Part shown: positions 8,015-15,284 of the stretch, piece by piece
Position numbering within the stretch: the stretch's first letter is position 1
How the letters are laid out: each line of letters opens with the position of its first letter
Source: Bacillota bacterium
Lineage (GTDB): Bacteria; Bacillota_A; Clostridia; Lachnospirales; Lachnospiraceae
Direction: 5' to 3'
Length of the DNA: 18,346 nucleotides
Assembly (NCBI GenBank): GCA_023443925.1
Contig: JAEZSL010000065.1
Span: 1-18,346, forward strand
Notes under the pieces: model-generated
Told to the model about the DNA's origin: nothing
The model's database searches: none
The model's input: only the letters and a program-made list of their open reading frames with translations
Program-made: the position numbers and the translations under genes

Positions 8015-8818
8015 CTATGCTCTTAATTTATATTCCAATCTAATTTTATCAGCAATTAGTGCAACAAATTCCGAATTGGTAGGTTTGCCTTTACCGTTGC
8101 TTACGGTATATCCAAATAATTCATCAATCGTATCCATCTTCCCTCTGCTCCAGGCAACCTCAATTGCATGTCTGATTGCTCTCTCCACACGGCTTGGAGT
8201 AGTTTTATGTCTCTTTGCGATAGATGGATATAAAAGTTTTGTGATAGAATTCAACATTTCATTATCATTAACAGACATCATAATTGCATCTCTTAAATAC
8301 TGATATCCTTTAATATGAGCCGGAACACCAATCTCATGTATAATATTGGTTACATCGGACTCCAGGTTTCTTTCCTTATAATCATCTTTACTTTCATAAG
8401 CGCTAACCCGGTGGTTATCAATCAATTTATTATTATGTAAATCACCTCTGACTTGTTTAATCCTTGTCAGTACCATATTATTATCGAAAGGTTTCATGAT
8501 ATAGTAGCTGGCACCAAGTTCAAATGCATTTTCTGTCACTCCTTCTTGTCCAATAGCTGTTATCACAATAAACGCTGGTGTTTTTTTGTAAGATTCATCT
8601 AATCTTACTTTTTCCATTACGCCTAATCCATCTAATTTGGGCATAATTAAATCTAAGAGTACCACATCCGGTTTTTTATCCTTAATCATTTCCAGAGCAT
8701 CAATTCCATTTTCAGAGGTCCCTACAACCTCTATATCTGAATCGCCCCTTAGTATCTCTTCTAATAATTTAACGATTCTCTCGTTATCGTCCACGATTGC
8801 TACATTAATCTTACCCAC
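8015..8818 (-). CDS. spo0A: Spo0A, master response regulator of sporulation
   Basis: Phosphorylation-activated DNA-binding regulator that commits the cell to endospore formation. I place the start at the GTG at 8816-8818, because GGGAGG lies 7 nt before it; this gives 267 residues, the same as the B. subtilis protein, and puts the phospho-acceptor at Asp56 ([14 protein letters not shown]). The receiver acidic pair (Asp10, Asp11) and Lys109 (MKPFD) are present. The effector domain from about 150 carries the Spo0A-specific recognition helix region [21 protein letters not shown] and the C-terminal [14 protein letters not shown]. It sits next to spoIVB in the usual clostridial order. Two sigma-A-type promoters lie upstream and a terminator downstream. 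Confidence 0.97.
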   Translation of the reverse strand: MGKINVAIVDDNERIVKLLEEILRGDSDIEVVGTSENGIDALEMIKDKKPDVVLLDLIMPKLDGLGVMEKVRLDESYKKTPAFIVITAIGQEGVTENAFELGASYYIMKPFDNNMVLTRIKQVRGDLHNNKLIDNHRVSAYESKDDYKERNLESDVTNIIHEIGVPAHIKGYQYLRDAIMMSVNDNEMLNSITKLLYPSIAKRHKTTPSRVERAIRHAIEVAWSRGKMDTIDELFGYTVSNGKGKPTNSEFVALIADKIRLEYKLRA

Positions 8819-8945
8819 TTTGATTCCTCCCAAAATATTACCTGTTACGGTTTTGATTTATTATTACTAAAATTGATTTCTTGCCTTTCCTCCCTTCTGG
8901 ATAATATTGTTACATAATTCACGAATTTTGCCCACCATGTACTAC

Positions 8946-8974
8946 ATTATACCTCGTTTCAACCCTTAAGTCAA
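8946..8974 (-). promoter_or_regulatory. Proximal spo0A promoter, sigma-A type
   Basis: On the minus strand TTGACT (8969-8974) is 17 nt from TATAAT (8946-8951). The expected start is near 8939, about 120 nt before the GTG start of spo0A. I looked for a sigma-H promoter here, as in Bacillus, and did not find a good match. Confidence 0.75.
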
Positions 8975-9117
8975 TATTTTCCATATTATTTACCAATTAT
9001 TTTACAATACTATAGAATATATCTGCAAATATAGTGAGCTTTTACATAATTATATATGAATTAGCACCATCCAAGAATTGTGTTATCGAATCATTTGTAA
9101 AAACTTACCATATTTGC

Positions 9118-9146
9118 ATTATATACATTTATTCCCATATTATCAA
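9118..9146 (-). promoter_or_regulatory. Distal promoter upstream of spo0A, sigma-A type
   Basis: On the minus strand TTGATA (9141-9146) is 17 nt from TATAAT (9118-9123), giving a start near 9111, about 290 nt before the spo0A start. No gene lies between it and spo0A, so it is either a second spo0A promoter or drives a short leader RNA. Heptamers one base away from the Spo0A-binding box TGTCGAA lie on the minus strand at 9165-9171 (TGTCGTA) and on the plus strand at 9084-9090 (TATCGAA). Confidence 0.6.
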
Positions 9147-9309
9147 TTGTTTCTTATCGCAATTTACGACATGAATGTTTTGTATTTAGGGTAATATGCA
9201 TACAATTTTGAGGATTATAAATACTTATCTGTTAATTGGTTGTATTTATGTGGGGGATTTTCTCGCAATCGTAAATATTTTCCAATTTCCCGTCGATATA
9301 TTAATAGAA

Positions 9310-10599
9310 TTAATTTTCTTCCAAATTATTAATCATATTTTCAATAAACGTACCGTAACCTTTGGTAGAATCCTGTATAAATACGTGGGTAACCGCTCCG
9401 ATTATCTTTCCGTTCTGCAAAATAGGGCTGCCGCTCATTCCTTGTACGATTCCTCCGGTCAAAGTAATCAACTCCGGATCAACAATACGGATCACCATAC
9501 CTTTGTTGGGACTTGAACTGTTGATATCAATTTTCTCTATCTCTATATTGTACTCTTTAACCGAATTGTCTACGCAGCTGAGAATGGTAGCCGGTCCAAG
9601 CTGTACTTCCTGCTTTAACCCGATAGGCATGTAACCTTTTTTACTGACATAGTTATAACCGTTACTGATTGTCCCAAAAATTCCCTGATTGGTATTCTTA
9701 AGTATATTGCCTATTTTATTTTTATCGTTCTGATTTATTAAGCCGATCAGCTCACCCGGAGCATCTTTTCTTCCCTTTATTATAGTCATAATATCTGCCG
9801 AATAAAGCACGCCCCGGTCAATTTCCATAATGAGACTTGTATCTATATCCGTAATTCCATGCCCTAAAGCCCCGAATTCCCCTTTATCCGTGATAAATGT
9901 TAAGGTACCGATACCCTGTGTATTGTCTCTGATCCAGGCTCCGATTTTATATTCTCCATCAGCAGTCTTAACCGGGGATAAGTTATACTGTATATCCTTT
10001 TCCTCTCTTCTGACGTCTATTTTTACATCCGTTCCATTGCAGTTTTGAATTTCTTGTATTAAATCTTCCTTATTCTGAATGGTTTTACTATTAATTGCCG
10101 TAATGTAATCCCCTGATTTTAGTTTGTTCAAAGCCGGTTCATAGTTAAGGCCGTCTGCCCCATTAATTACACCGGTTCCCAGTACCAGAACCCCGTCAGT
10201 TTCTATATATATTCCTATGGGGTTTCCGCTTGGCAGCAATTCCGTAGTATTAATTACACCCAATTCAACCTGCTTAAAATTAAAAAAACCAAACAATTTT
10301 AAATTAATTTTATATTGGCCGGTTTTTGATGATTTTAATGAAAATGGTTTATTTAAATCTAGTTTAATTTGATCGGTGGGTACAGTTTTATTATTAACAC
10401 TTATAACATCAACTTCTTCATCGACAAAATTACCGCTGATTGGAAGATTAAAATTAAAATCTTCATTCTCTCCGACCATTATCTTGATCTTATCCGGTAT
10501 TCTGTCATCTAACTCTTTATAGGTGAAAAATAAAAGAACTGCGATATTTATACATAATATTAAAATTAGAATTTTACGATATACAGACTTTCTATGCAT
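9310..10599 (-). CDS. spoIVB: SpoIVB signalling serine peptidase
   Basis: Forespore-made peptidase (family S55) secreted into the space between the forespore membranes, where it cleaves SpoIVFA to trigger pro-sigma-K processing. It has 429 residues, the usual size. Residues 9-27 form an uncleaved or slowly cleaved membrane anchor (ILILILCINIAVLLFF). A PDZ domain covers about 125-205. The catalytic triad fits His247 in GALGHG, Asp374 in RIVDPEL and Ser389 in QGMSGSP. The ATG follows AGGAG by 8 nt. It lies between recN and spo0A but, because recN ends in a strong terminator, it must have its own promoter in 10600-10694. Forespore sigma-G control is known for the family; I could not pick out a clear sigma-G site. 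Confidence 0.96.
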   Translation of the reverse strand: MHRKSVYRKILILILCINIAVLLFFTYKELDDRIPDKIKIMVGENEDFNFNLPISGNFVDEEVDVISVNNKTVPTDQIKLDLNKPFSLKSSKTGQYKINLKLFGFFNFKQVELGVINTTELLPSGNPIGIYIETDGVLVLGTGVINGADGLNYEPALNKLKSGDYITAINSKTIQNKEDLIQEIQNCNGTDVKIDVRREEKDIQYNLSPVKTADGEYKIGAWIRDNTQGIGTLTFITDKGEFGALGHGITDIDTSLIMEIDRGVLYSADIMTIIKGRKDAPGELIGLINQNDKNKIGNILKNTNQGIFGTISNGYNYVSKKGYMPIGLKQEVQLGPATILSCVDNSVKEYNIEIEKIDINSSSPNKGMVIRIVDPELITLTGGIVQGMSGSPILQNGKIIGAVTHVFIQDSTKGYGTFIENMINNLEEN

Positions 10600-10693
10600 A
10601 AGTTAGGCTCCTATCTTTCGGCTTTTTCGTCACTTTTTCCGGACATGAGTCCTGCAGTTTAGGGTTTTAAATCTAAGTAAAAATGAATCCTTA

Positions 10694-10729
10694 GAAATAA
10701 AAAAGGATATACGGTTAGTGTATATCCTT
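10694..10729 (-). terminator. recN terminator
   Basis: A perfect 10-bp stem (10703-10712 with 10720-10729, AAGGATATAC and complement) with a 7-nt loop is followed on the minus strand by TTTTTTATTT. It is the clearest simple intrinsic terminator in the window and separates recN from spoIVB. Confidence 0.85.
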
Positions 10730-10774
10730 AAATGACTACCTTTTGATAGTATACCTATTTAATTTTATTTCAAA

Positions 10775-12457
10775 CTAGTATTTTTTAGTTGTTTTTGCTA
10801 ATTCTTTCATTTCTTTTGCACTCTGTAAAACAGTCTCTGTAATTACAGCCCCTCCGAGAATCCTGGCAATTTCTTCCACGGATTCATTTTCCTTAAGACC
10901 CCGGATGGATGTCCTGGTTGTAATACCGTCGGTGGATTTTTCTATAATATAATGAGAATCCGCCATTGCCGCTATCTGCGGCAGATGGGTAATGCATAAG
11001 ACCTGATGGTTCCCGGCAATCATAGAGAGCTTTTCGGATACCTTTTGCGCAGTTCTTCCGCTTACACCAACATCTATTTCATCAAAAATCAGTGTTTCGA
11101 TATCATCCTTATCAGCCAGTACCGATTTAATAGCAAGCATGATTCTCGACAACTCACCTCCGGAAGCAACCTTGGATAATGGTTTCAATTCCTCACCGGG
11201 ATTGGTTGAGATTAAAAATTCAGCATCATCAAAACCGTTCGCTGTATAATGACCGGTTTCTTTAAACTGCATTTCAAATTTAACATCAAGAAAATTTAAA
11301 TCAATTAAGGCTTCCTTCATTTTGGCTGTTAATTCAGCTGCTTTTTCCCTGCGGATCTCCGACAATTGGCCTGATAGTTTAGCCAGCAGGTTTTCTTTAA
11401 GCTCCAACTGCCTTGTTAAATCTGCTAATGTTTCTTCATAATTGTTGTACCAGGAAAGCTTTTTCTCACTTTCTTCACAATACTTTAGTATATCCTCAAT
11501 ACTGCTTCCATATTTAGATTTTAAATGATTAATTAAATCCAGTCTGGCTTCTGTCACGGATAAGTCATCATCATGATTACTCATATCGGTTGTATACTCT
11601 GATAAATCCCGGTTAAAGTCATTTACCAGGGTTTCAATATCCAATATCTGATTATATAAACCGGAAAGCGAGTCGTCATATTCCAGCAGCTTCATAAGCT
11701 GTTTAACCGACCTGCCGATACTATCACCTGCGGAATCCGTTATCTGATAGCTCATCCAGTCATACACATTATTTAATCCTTCCGCTATAGTTTTTGCATT
11801 GGAAAGTTTTTTATACTCCGCCGCAAGCACCTCATCCTCTCCTTTTTTCAGAGCTGATTTTTTTATTTCATTGATTTCATATTCCAAAAAAGAGATTTCC
11901 CGCAATCTTTTATCTTCATCTGTTTTTAATTCGCTTAATTTTGATCGAAGGGCGGTATATTCCTTATATTCGGCTTCCAGCTGTTTTTTAATACCTCCAA
12001 GAGCCGATTTGGCAAAATGATCCACAATATCCAGATGTTTTTCTTTATAAAGCAGTGACTGATGTTCATGCTGTCCATGTATATCTATTAATAAACCGGC
12101 TATGTCTTTTAGCACACCGGCTGTTACGGTCTGTCCGTTGATTTTGCTGATGCTTTTATTGTTCATAATTCTTCTGCTGATTATAACCTGTCCATCTTCA
12201 GCAGGCAAATCCATGTTATCCAGTACTTGTAAAATCTGCTGATCTTCAATCTGGAATATCAATTCTACCAGAGCATAATCCGCACCTTTTCGTATGATAT
12301 CCTTCGTTATTTTGCCGCCCAACGCAACATTGACCGATCCGATAATTATAGACTTTCCGGCTCCTGTTTCTCCGGTAAGTATGTTCAGGTTGTCATTAAA
12401 AGTAACATCAACCTCATCAATGATAGCAAAATTCATAACATGTAAATTAAGTAACAT
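10775..12457 (-). CDS. recN: DNA repair protein RecN
   Basis: SMC-like ATPase that gathers at double-strand breaks and promotes recombinational repair. It has 560 residues, as usual. The Walker A motif is GETGAGKS (29-36), followed by the RecN-typical IDIHGQHEHQSLL near 134. A long coiled coil fills about 155-390. The ABC signature is VASGGELSRIMLAI near 440, Walker B is LIFDEIDVGVSG, and the switch His is in CITHLPQIA. The ATG follows AGGAGG. Unlike many Clostridia, argR is not directly upstream; a HAD-fold gene is. The gene has its own sigma-A promoter with a LexA-type box at the start site, fitting SOS control, and its own terminator. Confidence 0.97.
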   Translation of the reverse strand: MLLNLHVMNFAIIDEVDVTFNDNLNILTGETGAGKSIIIGSVNVALGGKITKDIIRKGADYALVELIFQIEDQQILQVLDNMDLPAEDGQVIISRRIMNNKSISKINGQTVTAGVLKDIAGLLIDIHGQHEHQSLLYKEKHLDIVDHFAKSALGGIKKQLEAEYKEYTALRSKLSELKTDEDKRLREISFLEYEINEIKKSALKKGEDEVLAAEYKKLSNAKTIAEGLNNVYDWMSYQITDSAGDSIGRSVKQLMKLLEYDDSLSGLYNQILDIETLVNDFNRDLSEYTTDMSNHDDDLSVTEARLDLINHLKSKYGSSIEDILKYCEESEKKLSWYNNYEETLADLTRQLELKENLLAKLSGQLSEIRREKAAELTAKMKEALIDLNFLDVKFEMQFKETGHYTANGFDDAEFLISTNPGEELKPLSKVASGGELSRIMLAIKSVLADKDDIETLIFDEIDVGVSGRTAQKVSEKLSMIAGNHQVLCITHLPQIAAMADSHYIIEKSTDGITTRTSIRGLKENESVEEIARILGGAVITETVLQSAKEMKELAKTTKKY

Positions 12458-12472
12458 TCAGTTCCTCCTATC

Positions 12473-12492
12473 GTTTGTTCATGTAAACAAAC
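12473..12492 (-). repeat. Hairpin next to the recN ribosome-binding site
   Basis: GTTTGTT (12473-12479) and AACAAAC (12486-12492) form a perfect 7-bp stem with a 6-nt loop in the recN leader. On the minus strand it ends only 4 nt before the AGGAGG of recN, so it could slow or time translation. Its function is unproven. Confidence 0.4.
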
Positions 12493-12517
12493 AATTCCCG
12501 GCCTCTCCAAACCGTGT

Positions 12518-12529
12518 AAACATATGTTC
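12518..12529 (-). promoter_or_regulatory. LexA/DinR-type SOS box at the recN start site
   Basis: The minus strand reads GAACATATGTTT, which fits the Gram-positive LexA core GAAC-N4-GTTY. Against the 14-base Bacillus consensus CGAACRNRYGTTYC only the two outermost bases differ. It lies directly downstream of the -10 box, at about +1 to +12, where a repressor would block initiation. recN is a classical SOS gene in Bacillus. Confidence 0.7.
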
Positions 12530-12536
12530 TGTCCAC

Positions 12537-12565
12537 ATTTTAACATAATATTTAGGGATTCGCAA
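12537..12565 (-). promoter_or_regulatory. recN promoter, sigma-A type
   Basis: On the minus strand TTGCGA (12560-12565) is 17 nt from TAAAAT (12537-12542). The expected start is near 12530, giving a leader of about 73 nt that contains the SOS box and a hairpin. Confidence 0.68.
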
Positions 12566-12714
12566 ATAGTTTTTGTTCCAGTAATTATATACCATCCTTC
12601 CTTCTGTTTTTCACAGAAATGGTTTTAGTATACAGATAAGCCAAAAGAGTATTACCTACCATTCGCTGAAGTAATGCATAAATATACAATAAAATGACAT
12701 GTAATACGTTTATA

Positions 12715-13170
12715 TTATGATAGCTTTCCACCTGCATGAATCAGGTATTTACGTACCGTATTCCAGTTTCCTCTGAAGTCTTCTAAAATGATGCTGAGGC
12801 AGCCTATTTCCAGATGCAATTCGTTGTCATCCCACCGGTCACCGATACCGGCTATAATGGGATTTGTTTCCTTCAAGCTTTGTACGATGTGTAATCTTTC
12901 CTTCTGGTGTTCGGACAGATATAGTTCACCCGGAGGATAGCCGTTGATTTTAAGCCATTTTTCGGTGATATCTTTAAGACTTATATCCCTTGCACCCATG
13001 TAGATTATTTTGCTGAACATAGCTAATTCATGTAAACAATCTATGCTCCCTGGTACAGCACTGTCTTTTAAAATAATTTCTTCACTATTAAATTCCGCTT
13101 TTTCATATAAATGGTGCCGATGCCTCGTATCGCAGATAGTACCATCTATAAATACTATAATCGTATTCAT
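12715..13170 (-). CDS. HAD-fold protein lacking the catalytic Asp nucleophile
   Basis: A 151-residue single-domain protein related to small HAD phosphatases of the nucleotidase or polynucleotide-phosphatase kind. Motif I reads VFIDGTICDTRHRH: Asp9 is the second Asp of the usual D-x-D-G-T, but the first (nucleophile) position is Phe7. Motif II is degenerate (YMGARD, where a Ser/Thr-Gly-Arg is usual). Lys92 or a nearby Lys could serve motif III, and motif IV is intact as GIGDRWDDNEL. No membrane segment or cap domain is evident. The ATG follows GTGGAG by 8 nt. It stands alone between the recN promoter and the DUF5680 gene terminator. It may be a pseudoenzyme that binds rather than cleaves phosphate ligands. 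The fold is well supported; the substrate is unknown. Confidence 0.7.
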   Translation of the reverse strand: MNTIIVFIDGTICDTRHRHHLYEKAEFNSEEIILKDSAVPGSIDCLHELAMFSKIIYMGARDISLKDITEKWLKINGYPPGELYLSEHQKERLHIVQSLKETNPIIAGIGDRWDDNELHLEIGCLSIILEDFRGNWNTVRKYLIHAGGKLS

Positions 13171-13282
13171 ATATAATTCTCCACTCTATAATTTATCTAT
13201 CCATAGCGATAATAGTCTAATTTCCTTTTATCTTTATTCTAAATCTTTTCCGCAATCAGATTTTAGTATAATCACCATATTT

Positions 13283-13310
13283 ATTATATCTGTAACACCC
13301 TATTTAACAA
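13283..13310 (-). promoter_or_regulatory. Candidate promoter of the HAD-fold gene
   Basis: On the minus strand TTGTTA (13305-13310) lies 16 nt from a perfect TATAAT (13283-13288), giving a leader of about 105 nt. The rest of the spacer between 13171 and 13478 is AT-rich and I see nothing else in it. Confidence 0.42.
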
Positions 13311-13477
13311 ATTTACATTTTCTTCTACTCATAAGATATAAAGCTGCTTCTTAAATTGTAAACCATAATCTCTCATGCATCAACTTCTATTTTTTTAGCT
13401 TTATGATATTATTTTTTAACAATCCAGGTAATCTGGCATCATCGGTAAATTCCATTTATATATTCGTGCGGGCTTAT

Positions 13478-13548
13478 TAAAATAATAAAAAACTATCTGC
13501 TGTATCCAGTGTCCCTCTTAATGGCAGCATACCAAATACAGCAGATAG
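13478..13548 (-). terminator. Terminator of the HTH-DUF5680 gene, long loop
   Basis: A perfect 13-bp stem (13493-13505 with 13536-13548, CTATCTGCTGTAT and complement) encloses a 30-nt loop. On the minus strand it is followed by TTTTTTATTATTTT. The stem starts 10 nt after the stop codon. The loop is unusually long for a simple terminator and contains a short CCA/TGG pairing. Confidence 0.8.
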
Positions 13549-13558
13549 CTTTTATAGT

Positions 13559-14236
13559 TTATTTTATCAGGCCTCCATGATAAAAGGTTTCAAAAACTTT
13601 TAGCTCCCCCCAATATATTTCTTCTTTTCCCTGAAACCAGGTAAAATCGCCATTATAGGAATTGTAATAAGTATTATTCCCATTACGGTACAGCTCCGGT
13701 CCTCTAAAAGGTGCATGCTCAGGACGTAATAACAGGATTTCTTTCAAGAAATCCGAGGAAAACTCATTCTCCAGTGTCCTGCCGGAATAATTCATGGCCC
13801 ATACCGGAATGTCATCCTCAAATAATGTCTCTTCTCCTGTAAATTTTTCTCCTCCAAAGTACGTGTCAAAATACTTTAGATTTCCCTGTTCAAATTTTAG
13901 ATCATGGGAACAGGGACGGCAGCAGTCCTTCTCTTCCATTCCTTTACCGGCGTATGTATATTTTGTTGCGGCAAGTAAAAACTCAATTAATCTGTTACTG
14001 TTTAGTGACTTGGATACTGTATATTTATTCATACAGTCCGAATTCGTTTTTACCAGGCTGTCAATTGTTACACAAAATAGTTCACTGATTCGTATCAGGT
14101 TATCGATGTCAGGAAAGGTAATTCCCGACTCCCATTTTGCTACTGCCTGCCTCGAAATACCTAATTTTTCTGCCACTTCTTCCTGGGATAACCTTTTCTC
14201 CCGGCGCAGAAGCTGCAAATTATCATTAAATTTCAT
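13559..14236 (-). CDS. HTH transcriptional regulator with C-terminal DUF5680 domain
   Basis: A 225-residue two-domain protein. Residues 4-63 are an XRE/Cro-type helix-turn-helix (LRREKRLSQEEVAEKLGISR and AVAKWESG are the classic pattern). Residues about 80-225 match the DUF5680 pattern: AATKYTYAGKG, RPCSHDLKFEQGN, YFDTYFGGEKFTGEE, VWAMNYSGR, FRGPE, GDFTWFQGKEEI and the final FYHGGLI. The ligand of DUF5680 is not known. I chose the ATG at 14234-14236 because AGGAG lies 5 nt upstream; an in-frame TTG at 14306-14308 has an equally placed AGGAG and would add 24 residues. Both starts are preceded by the same hairpin unit. A strong terminator follows. It probably regulates nearby or metabolic genes, but no target is visible. 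Confidence 0.82.
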   Translation of the reverse strand: MKFNDNLQLLRREKRLSQEEVAEKLGISRQAVAKWESGITFPDIDNLIRISELFCVTIDSLVKTNSDCMNKYTVSKSLNSNRLIEFLLAATKYTYAGKGMEEKDCCRPCSHDLKFEQGNLKYFDTYFGGEKFTGEETLFEDDIPVWAMNYSGRTLENEFSSDFLKEILLLRPEHAPFRGPELYRNGNNTYYNSYNGDFTWFQGKEEIYWGELKVFETFYHGGLIK

Positions 14237-14239
14237 ACC

Positions 14240-14267
14240 AACTCCTATCTGTGCGCTTAAGCGCACG
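14240..14267 (-). repeat. Hairpin plus ribosome-binding-site unit, copy A
   Basis: A 28-bp unit containing the perfect 16-bp palindrome GTGCGCTTAAGCGCAC (14251-14266), followed on the minus strand by AGATAGGAGTT, which supplies the ribosome-binding site of the ATG at 14236. Copy B lies 72 bp away with 23 of 28 identical bases. The palindrome could be an operator or an RNA hairpin beside the ribosome-binding site. Confidence 0.7.
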
Positions 14268-14311
14268 TATAAATCAAGATGTTGAAAAACAGTATTTCGT
14301 TTTTTCAACCT

Positions 14312-14339
14312 AACTCCTATCTGTGTGCCTTGGCACACG
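14312..14339 (-). repeat. Hairpin plus ribosome-binding-site unit, copy B
   Basis: Same unit as at 14240-14267. The dyad is GTGTGCC-TT-GGCACAC (14323-14338), followed on the minus strand by AGATAGGAGTT and a TTG codon in frame with the DUF5680 protein. Compared with copy A, two stem pairs have changed on both sides (C-G to T-A, and T-A to C-G), so pairing or dyad symmetry is preserved. A second hairpin (14281-14309, ten pairs with one bulge) starts at the TTG codon. Confidence 0.7.
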
Positions 14340-14406
14340 AAATCAACTGCTACCTAATCCCATGGCATAAATAATCTGCTTGCAGATGGTTTACTGCCTC
14401 AAATCA

Positions 14407-14418
14407 AGGTGATCACCT
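14407..14418. promoter_or_regulatory. 12-bp palindrome in the spacer upstream of the DUF5680 gene
   Basis: AGGTGATCACCT is a perfect 12-bp palindrome. It is flanked by a looser outer dyad (TGGT-TT-ACTG near 14387-14396 and CAGT-TT-ACCA near 14424-14433). It may be an operator for this regulator or another. No known site was matched. Confidence 0.35.
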
Positions 14419-14451
14419 CAGGTACAGTTTACCATAATCACTTAGGTTATC

Positions 14452-14479
14452 CATATACCGTTCCTTGCTTATTTGACAA
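14452..14479 (-). promoter_or_regulatory. Weak promoter candidate for the DUF5680 gene
   Basis: On the minus strand TTGTCA (14474-14479) lies 16 nt from TATATG (14452-14457). The -10 is poor. It is the best candidate in the 190-nt spacer between the membrane-protein stop and the first hairpin unit; otherwise the gene would depend on read-through from the membrane-protein gene. Confidence 0.28.
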
Positions 14480-14529
14480 CCAGCGGTTGCAGCAGAAAAA
14501 TCCTTGGCCTTAGACGTTTGGTATAGCAC

Positions 14530-14979
14530 CTACATACTCTTCTCATATTTTATTCTATAATACACTTCAGTAAAAACGACAAACAAATAAGATATACACA
14601 GCATTAATATTAACTTTATTTCTACATTCATTAATGTTAAACAGAAAAATATACCTCCAAAGGTGAATATCATGACCTCATAAGCTTTCGCCTTTGATTT
14701 GTTACTAATGCTGACATTTCTTTCGTCCTTTGCTTCAATTTCAAGGTTTTTTCTCAGCTCCGGGTACTTTTTTGTTGCCTTGTGCTCTATGATACCGCCG
14801 AAACTATGCCCAAAGATTCCACATCCAAATGCCACCAGTAAATAGGCCAGGAGTTCTAAAAGCCCCTCAATTTCCTCCACCGTTTTAATCAGTATAAAAC
14901 CTGCTGCTATCATAATTAAGCCCAGGACAGTCAATAAAACTGGCGTCAGCTTCTGTTGATTCCTGATTGAGTCTTTCAT
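14530..14979 (-). CDS. Four-helix membrane protein (DUF2178/DUF6442-like)
   Basis: A 149-residue membrane protein with four hydrophobic segments at about 12-31, 39-63, 101-118 and 121-140. The cytoplasmic loop between the second and third has ELRKNLEIEAKDERNVSISN, with the DER-N/KAKAY pattern seen in small membrane proteins of the DUF2178/DUF6442 kind. Such proteins are commonly encoded next to a short HTH regulator, as here (65 nt downstream of the HTH gene on the same strand). The ATG follows GGAGGG by 4 nt, and a GCGC hairpin (14995-15007) precedes that site. A terminator after the HTH gene would limit its expression. Function unknown; a stress- or peptide-sensing role is speculation. Confidence 0.72.
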   Translation of the reverse strand: MKDSIRNQQKLTPVLLTVLGLIMIAAGFILIKTVEEIEGLLELLAYLLVAFGCGIFGHSFGGIIEHKATKKYPELRKNLEIEAKDERNVSISNKSKAKAYEVMIFTFGGIFFCLTLMNVEIKLILMLCISYLFVVFTEVYYRIKYEKSM

Positions 14980-15009
14980 TTACCCTCCATTTCTGCGCTT
15001 TATGCGCTT

Positions 15010-15043
15010 AAAAAAGTTTGTGCTTATTATAGTAGTACAAACT
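15010..15043 (-). terminator. Hairpin and U-run between the HTH and membrane-protein genes
   Basis: AGTTTGT (15015-15021) and ACAAACT (15037-15043) form a 7-bp stem; on the minus strand six T residues follow. It starts 1 nt after the HTH stop codon. It should end most HTH transcripts and let only some read-through reach the membrane-protein gene. Confidence 0.6.
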
Positions 15044-15044
15044 A

Positions 15045-15239
15045 TTAATCTTCATAAATAAATATATCTTCAATACCAAGTCCAAAATAACGTGCAATCT
15101 TAAAAGCTAAAATTATAGAAGGATTATAGCGACCATTTTCCAAAGATCCTATGGTCTGTCTTGAAACCTCCAGAGCCGATGCAAGTTCCTCTTGTTTTAT
15201 GCCTCGTTCCTTACGGATTTCTTCCAGTCTGTTTTTCAA
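15045..15239 (-). CDS. Small HTH regulator (XRE type), probably self-repressing
   Basis: A 64-residue protein that is almost entirely a Cro/CI-type helix-turn-helix: LEEIRKERGIKQEELASALE then VSRQTIGSLENGRYNPSI, with the C-terminal FGLGIEDIFIYED typical of the short regulators often paired with small membrane proteins. The start is a TTG (15237-15239) with GGAGG 7 nt upstream. Its promoter is overlapped by two 26-bp dyads that share the half-site CTTTCCATAAA, so it probably represses itself, and possibly the membrane gene behind it. A hairpin with a U-run lies between the two genes. It resembles a compact immunity or stress switch, but no toxin is present. Confidence 0.88.
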   Translation of the reverse strand: MKNRLEEIRKERGIKQEELASALEVSRQTIGSLENGRYNPSIILAFKIARYFGLGIEDIFIYED

Positions 15240-15257
15240 TTCTACTCCTCCTTTTCC

Positions 15258-15283
15258 TTTATGGAAAGTTTGCTTTCCATAAA
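15258..15283. promoter_or_regulatory. Operator 1 of the small HTH gene
   Basis: A perfect 26-bp dyad with 11-bp arms TTTATGGAAAG (15258-15268) and CTTTCCATAAA (15273-15283) and a 4-bp centre. It starts just below the -10 box and covers the expected transcription start near 15278, ideal for repression. Confidence 0.75.
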
Positions 15284-15284
15284 T

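Noticed and set aside
9217..9249. 8-bp AU-only hairpin downstream of spoIVB as a terminator
   Set aside because: The stem has only one G-C pair and no U-run follows on the minus strand.
10600..10694. Sigma-F or sigma-G promoter for spoIVB
   Set aside because: GGAAAAAGTG resembles a sigma-F -10, but no -35 lies at the right distance and no CAT-N2-TA sigma-G box was found.
14240..14339. Possible group II intron ends (GTGCG... and CAGATAGG resemblance)
   Set aside because: No catalytic domain V, no reverse transcriptase and no intron body; the units are short tandem dyads next to ribosome-binding sites.
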